Shown in pieces: positions 56,853-64,000 of a stretch of 64,000 bases of DNA (position 1 is the first letter of the stretch; every line of letters starts with the position of its first letter). Under the pieces are notes generated by a model. It was not told the DNA's origin. It did no database searches and saw only the letters and a list, made by a program, of their open reading frames with translations. Location of the stretch: contig NZ_CP035914.1 of assembly GCF_004209775.1 (NCBI RefSeq), positions 2,294,001-2,358,000 of the forward strand, given 5' to 3'. A program made the translations under genes and the position numbers. Origin of the DNA: Synechococcus sp. WH 8101 (lineage in GTDB: Bacteria; Cyanobacteriota; Cyanobacteriia; PCC-6307; Cyanobiaceae).

Positions 56853-58613
56853 TCAGAATTTGAAAGTGGTTTGAATCACGCCGCCGAAGAGGCTGAAGTT
56901 GCCGTCGTAGCCGCTCCCCTGGCGGGTGAGATTGGAGGTGAACTGACCCATCGGGCGCGACAGATAGAACACACTGGGTGCGACCTGGATGTTGTCGGTC
57001 ACCTGGAAGGAGTAATACAACTCGAAGGCATAGTTGCCATCAAAGGGAGTGGACCCACCATCGAGACCCGTGGCAAACACGGGCTGCCCCACGGCGAAGC
57101 CCAGGTCGTTCCCTTTCAGGCCCACATCCGACCATTTGATGCCGGTGAACCAGCTCTGACTGTTGAGAGGCGAACCCGACACTTTGTTGGCGGCGCTCAC
57201 CTGGTTGTATCCCCAACCCACCGACACCGATGGAACCCAACCACTGTTCTGAGGCTGCCAGTAGGCATTCACGGCATAGCTGTTCGTGGAGCTCGCGATC
57301 GGCTCCGAGGCCCCATTGGCCAGGGTGGCGGTGCAGCTGTTGTTGTAGCCATTGGCGGCCACAAACTCGGTGGCGTGGCGGAAGCCGGTGCCGCACTGTC
57401 CGTAGCGGTAGGCCAGGGCCGCACCGAATCGAGGTCCGCTGTAGCCAAGCTGGGCCGTGAGGTTGCCTTCCGAGCGATCGGTCATGAAGCCGCCACTGTT
57501 GGGATCCGAGGTGTTGCCCTCTGCGGCGACATAGTTCACCGACACGCTCCAGGCAGGGTCACCCTTGCTAGTGGCCTGTTTCCAGTAACCACCGATCATC
57601 TGACCCGTGGCCTTGTTGTACACCCCGGTCGCACCCCCAAGCGAAAAGACTTCAAGGGTTTTCACGCCGCCTTTGTTGTAGACGGAGGGCCACATCGCCA
57701 GCATTTCAGTGTTTCTAGCAATCGCACCCGCAATGACTGTGAACCGATCCCCCACCGGGAAGCGATACCAGAGGCGATAGATGTTCAGAAAATTACTAGA
57801 GCCAGCTCCACTTGAACTGTCATAGGCCACGTCCAGCTGAGTGAGATTAATCCCACCACCATTGAGAGCATTGTTCTTGCCAAAATTACCAGCACGGAGG
57901 TAAGCAAGCAGCAGATCCTTCCCCGTGAAACTGGTCTCAAAGTAAAGACGCTGATCGTAATTGAAGGTGAAAGCGCCATACTCCTGGTTGTAAGCCTTGG
58001 CGCCACCATTGAGCCCGTTGCCGCTAAAGCTGCTGGCATCACGCGTCGCCCCATTGGGCAGAAGCTTCGATCCATTATCACCACTGGCATTGACGGCGCC
58101 GGTGATGAAGGTGGTTTGACCCTTCAGTTTGGTGGTGGTGGAGAACTGGGTTGCTTCCAGTTCGCCGACGCGGGCCTCGAGGCCATCCACACGACCCTTG
58201 AGGATCGCCAGTTCACGCTCGAATTCCTTCATCAGGCGCTTGAGCTCGTCGGTCACTTCGGTGACGCGGTCGAGACAGGCGTTCAGCAGGGCAGCCGCCT
58301 CAAAGCGGGTCATCGCCCGGTTGCCCCTGTAGGTGCCGTTGGGGTAGCCGGCAACGCAGCCGTAGCGCTCGATTAAGTTGCTCAGCGCCTGATAGGCCCA
58401 GTCGGTCGGAACCACATCCGAGAACTGGGTGATGCTGGTGACCTGCTCAAGGCTGTTGGGTGACGAGCTGCTGGCGTAGTCGGAAACGCCACGGATGTTT
58501 AGCGGTCTTGCGTTCAGCTCAGCGGCATGGGCCGATTGGCTGGTGTCAATCCCGGCGGCGGCGGCGAGCGATAGCACCACCACACCTGGAACAAGTGCGG
58601 TAACAGGGCGCAT
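56853..58613 (-). CDS. SLH-domain outer membrane porin, copy 1
   Basis: 586 residues from the ATG at 58613 (a GTG five codons upstream is possible). A signal peptide (PVTALVPGVVVLSLAAAAG...AHA) is followed by an S-layer-homology domain (QFSDVVPTDWAYQALSNLIERYGCVAGYPNGTYRGNRAMTRFEAAALLNACLDR), a coiled coil (VTEVTDELKRLMKEFERELAILKGRVDGLEARVGELEATQF) and an OprB/'iron uptake porin' beta barrel ending in TFKF. The SLH domain anchors to peptidoglycan; the barrel passes small solutes. It is the most divergent of the three tandem paralogues, with its own signal peptide. Confidence 0.92.
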   Translation of the reverse strand: MRPVTALVPGVVVLSLAAAAGIDTSQSAHAAELNARPLNIRGVSDYASSSSPNSLEQVTSITQFSDVVPTDWAYQALSNLIERYGCVAGYPNGTYRGNRAMTRFEAAALLNACLDRVTEVTDELKRLMKEFERELAILKGRVDGLEARVGELEATQFSTTTKLKGQTTFITGAVNASGDNGSKLLPNGATRDASSFSGNGLNGGAKAYNQEYGAFTFNYDQRLYFETSFTGKDLLLAYLRAGNFGKNNALNGGGINLTQLDVAYDSSSGAGSSNFLNIYRLWYRFPVGDRFTVIAGAIARNTEMLAMWPSVYNKGGVKTLEVFSLGGATGVYNKATGQMIGGYWKQATSKGDPAWSVSVNYVAAEGNTSDPNSGGFMTDRSEGNLTAQLGYSGPRFGAALAYRYGQCGTGFRHATEFVAANGYNNSCTATLANGASEPIASSTNSYAVNAYWQPQNSGWVPSVSVGWGYNQVSAANKVSGSPLNSQSWFTGIKWSDVGLKGNDLGFAVGQPVFATGLDGGSTPFDGNYAFELYYSFQVTDNIQVAPSVFYLSRPMGQFTSNLTRQGSGYDGNFSLFGGVIQTTFKF

Positions 58614-58722
58614 GCTGAGGCAGGCCACGGGGATGACATCGCATTGAATTGGGCTGAACGTAGGGACTGCCCCGTTAAGGAGGCATCAACACCAGGTGAT
58701 GATTGTTTGCCTTTCATGCCAC

Positions 58723-58749
58723 AAAAAAGCCCCCGGTGTTCCGGGGGCT
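58723..58749 (-). terminator. Terminator after porin copy 2
   Basis: On the minus strand a 9-bp stem (58741-58749 with 58728-58736, AGCCCCCGG / CCGGGGGCT, 4-nt loop) is followed by six T residues. It lies about 70 bp after the stop codon of the porin at 58818-60692 and upstream of porin copy 1. Confidence 0.88.
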
Positions 58750-58817
58750 GCAAGAGGCACAGTGAGGAGTGCCCGTTCTGTGGATGTGTGAGGAGTGAAC
58801 CGATCCGATAGAACGGA

Positions 58818-60692
58818 TCAGAACTTGAAGGTGGTCTGGATCAGGCCGCCCCAGAGGTTGAACTGACCGTCGTAACCGGCACCGTTCTGAACCAGATTGC
58901 GGGTGTTCTGGCCCATCGGACGGGACATGTAGAAGATCGCCGGGGTCACAGCGATGTTGTCGGTCACCTGGAAGTTGTAGTACCACTCGAAGACATAGTT
59001 GCCATCGAAGGGGGTGTCGCTACAGAAGCCATTGAACTTGCCGGTGCAGTCCTCAAGCTGGGTGGCGAAGGTGGGCTGACCGAAGGCGAAGCCAAAGTCG
59101 TTGCCCTTGAGGAACACGTCGTCCCACTTCATGCCCACCATCCAGCTCTGGCTGGTGACCGGGGAACCGGGCAGCTTGTCGTTGGTGGTGTTCTGGTTGA
59201 TCGCCCAACCCACGGAGAAGGAGGGGATCCAGCCAGCGTTCTTGGGCTGCCAGTAGGCGTTCAGGGCGTAGCTGTTGGAGCTGCCACCGCTGCGCACGGC
59301 ATAGCCGTTCTTGTCTTCGACATCAGAGAACAAGGAACCACCGGTCAGACCAGCAGCGTTGTACTGCTGCTGATAGCAATCGTTGTTCCACTTGCCGTCG
59401 AACTTGACGAATTCAGTACCGCGACGCAGGCCGTTGCCGGAATCACACTGGCCATAGCGGTAGGCGAAAGCCAGACCCCACTCAGGACCGCCGTAACCGA
59501 TCTGAGCCAGGAAGCTGGCTTCAGAGTTGTCGGTCATGAAGCCACCCTCATTGGGGTTGGAGATGTTGCCGTTGCCGTCGTCAGCCACGTAGTTGACCGA
59601 CACGCTGAAGGCGTTGGCGCCCTTCTTGGTGTTCTGCTTCCAGTAGGCACCGATCAGCTGACCGGTCTCCTTGTTGTACACACCACTGGTGCCCATCAGA
59701 GCGGTCCAGTCGAGGATCTTGGCGCCACCCTTGTTGTAGACCGAAGGCCAGAGAGCCAGAGCCTCGGTGTTACGAGCCAGAGCACCGGCGAAGAAGGTGA
59801 ACTCCTTGCCAACCGGAAACTTGTAGTACAAGCGGTCCAGCTGCACAGTGTTGCTGATCACGCCAGTCACACCAGAGTCGGTGGCGATGTCCAGAGCGGT
59901 GAGGTTCACACCAGCGCCAGCAAAGGCGTTCTTACCCTTGGTGAAGTTGCCAGCGCGAAGGCGGGCATACAGCAAGTCCTTACCAGTGAAGCTGGTGTTG
60001 AACGCCAGACGCTGGTCGTAGTTGAAGGTCCAGGCGCCGTAGTTGGCGTTGTAGGCGTTAGCGCCACCCTTGTAACCGTTGGCGGCGTACGACTTGCTGT
60101 TCTTGTAGGTCTTGCCTTTGTCGGTGTAGCGCAGCACCGAGGCGGTACCGGTCACGCCATCAAACTTGTACTTCTGGTTCCGGTAGACGTACTTGGAACC
60201 GTTGTTGCCACCAGCGTTGACAGCACCGGTCACGAAGGTGGTCTGACCCTTCAGTTTGGTGGTGGTGGAGAACTGGGTCGCTTCCAGCTCGCCCACGCGG
60301 GCTTCGAGGCCATCCACACGACCCTTGAGGATCGCCAGCTCACGCTCGAATTCCTTCATCAGGCGCTTGAGCTCGTCGGTCACTTCGGTGACGCGGTCGA
60401 GACAGGCGTTGAGCAGGGCGGCCGCTTCAAAGCGGGTCATGGCGCGCTGACCGCGGTAGGTGCCGTTGGGGTAACCGGCAACGCAGCCGTAGCGCTCGAT
60501 CAGGTTGCTCAGAGCCTGGTAAGCCCAGTCGGTCGGATACACATCCGAGAACTGGGTGATGCTGGTGACCTGCTCGCTGGAGCTGGCGTAGTCGGAAACG
60601 CCGTTGATGTTCAGCTCAGCAGCGTTGGCAGCCACAGGAGCCAGAAGGCCCAGGGCTGCAGGCGCCACCAGCAATTGCTGGAAGAGTTTCAT
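58818..60692 (-). CDS. SLH-domain outer membrane porin, copy 2
   Basis: 624 residues from the ATG at 60692, preceded by GAGGACCCCA. Signal peptide KLFQQLLVAPAALGLLAPVAANA, SLH domain (residues ~45-105), coiled coil (~105-140), then an OprB-like barrel of about 470 residues ending IQTTFKF. Residues 1-149 are the same as in copy 3 except for two Arg/Lys changes, while the barrels differ strongly. It has its own terminator and probably its own promoter. This class is the major outer membrane protein of marine Synechococcus (Som-type) and has been linked to iron uptake. Confidence 0.93.
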   Translation of the reverse strand: MKLFQQLLVAPAALGLLAPVAANAAELNINGVSDYASSSEQVTSITQFSDVYPTDWAYQALSNLIERYGCVAGYPNGTYRGQRAMTRFEAAALLNACLDRVTEVTDELKRLMKEFERELAILKGRVDGLEARVGELEATQFSTTTKLKGQTTFVTGAVNAGGNNGSKYVYRNQKYKFDGVTGTASVLRYTDKGKTYKNSKSYAANGYKGGANAYNANYGAWTFNYDQRLAFNTSFTGKDLLYARLRAGNFTKGKNAFAGAGVNLTALDIATDSGVTGVISNTVQLDRLYYKFPVGKEFTFFAGALARNTEALALWPSVYNKGGAKILDWTALMGTSGVYNKETGQLIGAYWKQNTKKGANAFSVSVNYVADDGNGNISNPNEGGFMTDNSEASFLAQIGYGGPEWGLAFAYRYGQCDSGNGLRRGTEFVKFDGKWNNDCYQQQYNAAGLTGGSLFSDVEDKNGYAVRSGGSSNSYALNAYWQPKNAGWIPSFSVGWAINQNTTNDKLPGSPVTSQSWMVGMKWDDVFLKGNDFGFAFGQPTFATQLEDCTGKFNGFCSDTPFDGNYVFEWYYNFQVTDNIAVTPAIFYMSRPMGQNTRNLVQNGAGYDGQFNLWGGLIQTTFKF

Positions 60693-60828
60693 TGGGGTCC
60701 TCACACCAAAATTGAGGGAAAAAGCCGCGGAAGGGAACAACGCAAGAAAATGCGCACACCCCCACGGACGTCCGCAAGGTACTCAGGCCACCCCAGCCGC
60801 GAACAGGAGGCCGGTCGAGAATCTGTCC

Positions 60829-60862
60829 AAAAAAAAGGCCCTCCGGCCAGTGACCGGAGGGC
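60829..60862 (-). terminator. Terminator after porin copy 3
   Basis: On the minus strand a 9-bp stem (60854-60862 with 60838-60846, GCCCTCCGG / CCGGAGGGC, loop TCACTGG) is followed by a run of eight T residues. It is placed 40 bp after the stop codon of the porin at 60902-62722. Confidence 0.9.
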
Positions 60863-60901
60863 GAGGCGGGGGCGCGATGCCCCCAGGCACAGAGTCCTGA
60901 A

Positions 60902-62722
60902 TCAGAACTTGAAGGTGGTCTTCACCAGACCGCCGAACTGGTTGTAGGAGACGCCTTGGGTCGCCGTACCTAGCGGACGGCTCAAATAGAAGATGGCGGG
61001 AGTGACCGAAATATTGTCGGTGACCTGGAACATGTACCACCACTCCCAGGCGTACTGACCATCACGCACCAACACATCCTCGGCATCAGAGGCCTGACGG
61101 TTAGAGAAGGTCTTGTTGCCGTCGAGACCCAAGGAGGTCACGAAGCCCTGCTGACCCACGGCCATACCGGCGCTGTTCCCTTTCAGGAACACATCAGCCC
61201 ACTGCAGACCCACATACCAGGATTGGGTCGTGGCGCTGTCGAAGTCGTAACCGAGAAGCGTGGTGTCCTCAGCACCGCTGGTGCTGTTCAAGCCCCAGCC
61301 AGTAGAGATAGACGGGATCCAGCCGGCGTTTTCGGGCGTCCACCAGGCGCTGATACCCACAGAGTTGGTATTACCAAGGCTGCCCACCTGCGTAGCCAGA
61401 GGCGTCGCCGTTCCCTGGTACATATTGCCAAAGTTCTGAGAGCTGTAGTTGTAAGCAGCTGCCAGACCCCAGTTGTCCTTGGCGTAGGCAATCTGAACCG
61501 TTCCAGTGCCAGCAGAGCAATCAGTAGCTATGCCACCAGCAACGAAATTGCCATCGGCGTCAGTACAGGTGCGATTACCGTTGCCATCAAATGCCGTCGG
61601 CGCGGAGAAGTTCCCGTTACTTGACACATAGTTGGCACTGATGCTGAAGGCATCCTTTTGCCACCAGATACCAGCACCGGAACCGAGGTTCAGGTTGTAG
61701 GTCCCAGGTGCACCGGCGTAAGTGAAGAAGTCAAGAACGCTGTCGGCCGGATAGGCGCTCGGCCACACCGCCAGCATGTCGTCCTGACGCACGACACCAC
61801 CAGCGGTCACGGTGAAGTCGCTACCGAGGGGGAACTGATAGAAGAGGCGATTCACAGTGATCGCATTGCCGATCGTACCTTCCTCGAAGGCCGTTTCCAT
61901 GCCAGAAGCGGTGGCATAGGTGCCGCCGAAGGGACTGCCGATTCCGGTGGAAGCGTTAAAGCCGAAAGCACTGTTCTGGAAGTTGCCGGTGCGCAGACGC
62001 ACTTTCAGCAGATCCTTACCCGTGAAGCTGGTGTCGAGATCCAGCTGCTGGTCGTAGTTGAAGACAGTGGCACCGAGGTTGGAATTGGCCAGGGTGGCCA
62101 TTTTTTCGGTGTTCTTCGTGTCGCCCGCCGCAGTGATGGCTCGGTTGAAGATTCCGCGAACGGTTGTTGACTTCGGCATGGGATAACCGCCCACCAAGTC
62201 GCCGCTGGCATCAAACACGTTGATGTTCTTAGCGTTGCCACCGAAGGCATTGGCGCCAATCACGAAGGTGGTCTTGCCCTTCAGTTTGGTGGTGGTGGAG
62301 AACTGAGTTGCTTCAAGCTCGCCCACTTTGGCTTCGAGGCCATCCACGCGGCCCTTGAGGATGGCGAGCTCCTTCTCGAATTCCTTCATCAGGCGCTTGA
62401 GCTCGTCGGTCACTTCGGTGACGCGGTCGAGACAGGCGTTCAGCAGGGCGGCCGCTTCAAAGCGGGTCATGGCGCGCTGACCGCGGTAAGTGCCGTTGGG
62501 GTAACCGGCAACGCAGCCGTAGCGCTCGATCAGGTTGCTCAGAGCCTGGTAGGCCCAGTCGGTCGGATACACATCCGAGAACTGGGTGATGCTGGTGACC
62601 TGCTCGCTGGAGCTGGCGTAGTCGGAAACGCCATTGATGTTCAGCTCAGCGGCATTCGCGGCCACAGGAGCCAGAAGGCCCAGGGCTGCAGGCGCCACCA
62701 GCAATTGCTGGAAGAGTTTCAT
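60902..62722 (-). CDS. SLH-domain outer membrane porin, copy 3
   Basis: 606 residues from the ATG at 62722, again preceded by GAGGACCCCA. The signal peptide, SLH domain and coiled coil match copy 2 almost exactly; the barrel (from about residue 155) differs in length and in its external-loop-like segments. It ends VKTTFKF. The upstream sequence resembles copy 2 only for about 15 bases around the ribosome-binding site. A 17-codon minigene with a hairpin lies upstream on the same strand. Confidence 0.93.
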   Translation of the reverse strand: MKLFQQLLVAPAALGLLAPVAANAAELNINGVSDYASSSEQVTSITQFSDVYPTDWAYQALSNLIERYGCVAGYPNGTYRGQRAMTRFEAAALLNACLDRVTEVTDELKRLMKEFEKELAILKGRVDGLEAKVGELEATQFSTTTKLKGKTTFVIGANAFGGNAKNINVFDASGDLVGGYPMPKSTTVRGIFNRAITAAGDTKNTEKMATLANSNLGATVFNYDQQLDLDTSFTGKDLLKVRLRTGNFQNSAFGFNASTGIGSPFGGTYATASGMETAFEEGTIGNAITVNRLFYQFPLGSDFTVTAGGVVRQDDMLAVWPSAYPADSVLDFFTYAGAPGTYNLNLGSGAGIWWQKDAFSISANYVSSNGNFSAPTAFDGNGNRTCTDADGNFVAGGIATDCSAGTGTVQIAYAKDNWGLAAAYNYSSQNFGNMYQGTATPLATQVGSLGNTNSVGISAWWTPENAGWIPSISTGWGLNSTSGAEDTTLLGYDFDSATTQSWYVGLQWADVFLKGNSAGMAVGQQGFVTSLGLDGNKTFSNRQASDAEDVLVRDGQYAWEWWYMFQVTDNISVTPAIFYLSRPLGTATQGVSYNQFGGLVKTTFKF

Positions 62723-62896
62723 TGGGGTCCTCACACAGAACGGGCGCGATGCGCCAATCCGCAATGTGGGGGATTACCTGCCGTTAACCATCCCGGGATG
62801 TGACAGAGATTGCGATGTCCTGTAACAACGAGAACCAAAACCCAGGCAAACGGCTCGATCTGATACCAAATGCAGCGCGTCATCGAAACGCTCTGT

Positions 62897-62932
62897 GCAA
62901 AACGATACCCCCGACCGAAGACCGGCCGGGGG
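62897..62932 (-). terminator. GC-rich hairpin, probable terminator of the minigene
   Basis: On the minus strand CCCCCGGCCG (62923-62932) pairs with CGGTCGGGGG (62908-62917), ten pairs including one G-U, loop GTCTT, followed by TATCGTTTT. It lies about 54 bp after the minigene stop and about 175 bp before the porin start, so it may end a short transcript or attenuate read-through into the porin. Confidence 0.65.
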
Positions 62933-62985
62933 CTCTCGCCGGGTCCGCTCTGGCGCGGAACCGAATGATCAGTCAGATGGTGCCG

Positions 62986-63039
62986 TCAGCCGGCGTTCTC
63001 CGCGATCAGCAGACCCTGCATGAAAGAACTGGAACTCAT
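62986..63039 (-). CDS. 17-residue peptide minigene
   Basis: ATG at 63039, stop at 62986-62988, encoding MSSSSFMQGLLIAENAG. Directly upstream is AGGAGGAGG, ending five bases before the ATG, the strongest Shine-Dalgarno sequence in the window. A 10-bp GC hairpin follows. The peptide is short, serine-rich at the start and mildly hydrophobic in the middle. A longer open frame on this strand begins at 63336 but overlaps the opposite glycosyltransferase gene. It may be a small protein, a leader peptide for the porin downstream, or part of a small dual-function RNA. I know no family. Confidence 0.5.
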   Translation of the reverse strand: MSSSSFMQGLLIAENAG

Positions 63040-63142
63040 GGACACCTCCTCCTGAATGGATGGTTGAACGCCGGTGTTGCTTTCGAAGCCAACCTCACCT
63101 CGGAAGGTTGAGGATGGCTTCACATCACTGCGATCTGGACGT

Positions 63143-64000
63143 TTGAACCCTAACGGAACTGGCGTCGTTTCGGGACGCAGGGCTGCCGTCACACCGCTCC
63201 TGCTGTGGAGCCTCACCCTGCTGCTCTGGCTCCCCTGGCTGGGGAACCAGCCCCTCCGCGACTGGGATGAGGGCCTGGTGGCCACAGTTTCGCGATCCAC
63301 TGTTTCGCGATCCACCGATGGACTGCTGGCCTTCAAATGGGAGGCGGCCTATCTGAACAAACCGCCGGGCTTGCATTGGCTGATCGGCGGGGCTGTCCAA
63401 CATTTCGGAGAGGCGGACGGGGTGGTGCGTCTGGTGCCCTGCCTGCTCTCAAGCCTCGCCGTGCCCCTGATCTACTGGCTGCGCTGCGGTCTGAATCCGA
63501 CACCGGCAACCCCGGACGCACGCCGCCAGCGGGATCGCCGGGCCCTGATGGCGGCGCTGATCCTGATGACCCTGCTGCCGATGGCACGCCATGGTCGGCT
63601 GGCGATGCTGGATGGCACCCTCGTGAGTTGCTCCCTGCTGCTCTGGAGCGGCTGGATCACCAGCAGAACAACCCCTTGGCATGCCCTGCTGGCGGGGCTG
63701 GGAGGCAGCGGCGTTCTGCTGCTCAAACCGCCGGCGCTGCTGGGATTTCTCCTGATCGCGCTGGCGATCAGCCTCTGGGAACGGCGGCCCTGGCGCACCC
63801 CGGCGCTCGGCTGGTTCGGCCTTGGCCTGCTGCCCGGGATCGGATGGCATGGCTGGCACCTGCACCAACGGGGTGCCGATGCCCTGGTGATGTGGGGTGG
63901 TCAGGGTCTGGGACGGATCACCGAGGTGGTGGGCGAAAACCAGGGCGCCTGGGTGATGCCGATCACGGAGGTGCTCGAGGGTGGCTGGCCCTGGTTGCTG
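63143..64000 (+). CDS. ArnT/PMT-like glycosyltransferase, 5' part
   Basis: Runs off the right edge. The start is uncertain: TTG at 63143 is the nearest initiator, with GTG at 63074 and TTG at 63077 upstream in the same open frame. The reading has a first helix (LLLWSLTLLLWLPWL), then the catalytic lumenal loop NQPLRDWDEGLVATVSRS (acidic D-x-x-E/D site). Next come AFKWEAAYLNKPPGLHWLIGGAVQHFGEADGVVRLVPCLLS and further helices, including MTLLPMARHGRLAMLDGT. This is the GT83/GT39 pattern of lipid-linked sugar transferases such as ArnT. It has the same broad fold as the enzyme at 53025-55097, but is not a close copy. Confidence 0.85.
   Translation, partial: MNPNGTGVVSGRRAAVTPLLLWSLTLLLWLPWLGNQPLRDWDEGLVATVSRSTVSRSTDGLLAFKWEAAYLNKPPGLHWLIGGAVQHFGEADGVVRLVPCLLSSLAVPLIYWLRCGLNPTPATPDARRQRDRRALMAALILMTLLPMARHGRLAMLDGTLVSCSLLLWSGWITSRTTPWHALLAGLGGSGVLLLKPPALLGFLLIALAISLWERRPWRTPALGWFGLGLLPGIGWHGWHLHQRGADALVMWGGQGLGRITEVVGENQGAWVMPITEVLEGGWPWLL
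63287..63315 (+). repeat. In-frame 15-bp tandem duplication in glycosyltransferase gene
   Basis: GTTTCGCGATCCAC occurs at 63287-63300 and again at 63302-63315, a 15-bp period. In the reading frame it doubles the peptide VSRST right after the catalytic loop. It is likely a replication-slippage product. Confidence 0.8.

Overview
The window is a 64 kb piece of a high-GC picocyanobacterial chromosome, most likely the marine Synechococcus/Cyanobium lineage. The evidence is a set of phototroph-only genes: psbU, ndhO, a CRR7 homologue, a single-helix high-light-inducible protein, crtQ (plant-type zeta-carotene desaturase) and a probable petL. Other support comes from many cyanobacteria-restricted DUF proteins (DUF2973, DUF3120, DUF751, DUF4346, DUF6816), the 16S-tRNA-Ile-tRNA-Ala-23S-5S rRNA order, and SLH-domain 'iron uptake' porins. 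The species cannot be fixed from sequence reading alone.

Layout. 1-5.2 kb: the 3' end of anmK, a ribbon-helix-helix protein, small hypothetical genes including a Nif11-like one, an ABC-F ATPase, and an IS5-type element sitting against the stop codon of a small gene. 5.2-13.7 kb: an HtrA protease, small membrane proteins, HrpB helicase, an Hli protein, exonuclease VII (xseA-xseB) and a YihY-type membrane protein. 13.7-19.8 kb: a complete minus-strand rRNA operon whose leader, spacers and tail contain complementary blocks that would form the 16S and 23S processing stems. 19.8-24.7 kb: a minus-strand group with an IMPase-family phosphatase, TolC-type channel, PDZ/radical-SAM protein and UppP. 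24.8-33.4 kb: psbU, nadB, a VKOR-thioredoxin fusion with an MscS channel, rimO, an MFS carrier and a 37-residue PetL-like peptide. 33.6-39 kb: a B12-type radical SAM enzyme, DUF4346, a FemAB-like acyltransferase, and a pterin pair (double-domain PTPS plus RibD-type reductase). 39-41.2 kb: aroK, crr7, DUF6816 and a GST gene, in alternating orientation and all overlapping. 41.3-50.6 kb: rbfA, GH3, a GT2-TPR fusion, hemD, crtQ, an A-type Fe-S carrier and an LpxB-related protein. 50.6-56.8 kb: an epimerase, a cation/proton antiporter, ndhO, then cysK, a DnaJ-domain protein and a GT39-like enzyme joined by 4-nt overlaps. 56.8-64 kb: three porin paralogues in a row, a 17-codon minigene with its own strong ribosome-binding site and hairpin, and the start of a second ArnT/PMT-like glycosyltransferase that leaves the window.

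The genes are mostly housekeeping, photosynthetic and envelope functions in dense, overlapping arrangement. I see no CRISPR array, prophage or secondary-metabolite cluster. The observations most worth checking are the minigene at 62986-63039, the rRNA processing complementarities, the porin heads that are nearly identical while the barrels differ, the tandem-domain PTPS/reductase pair and the run of overlapping genes at 39-41.2 kb.
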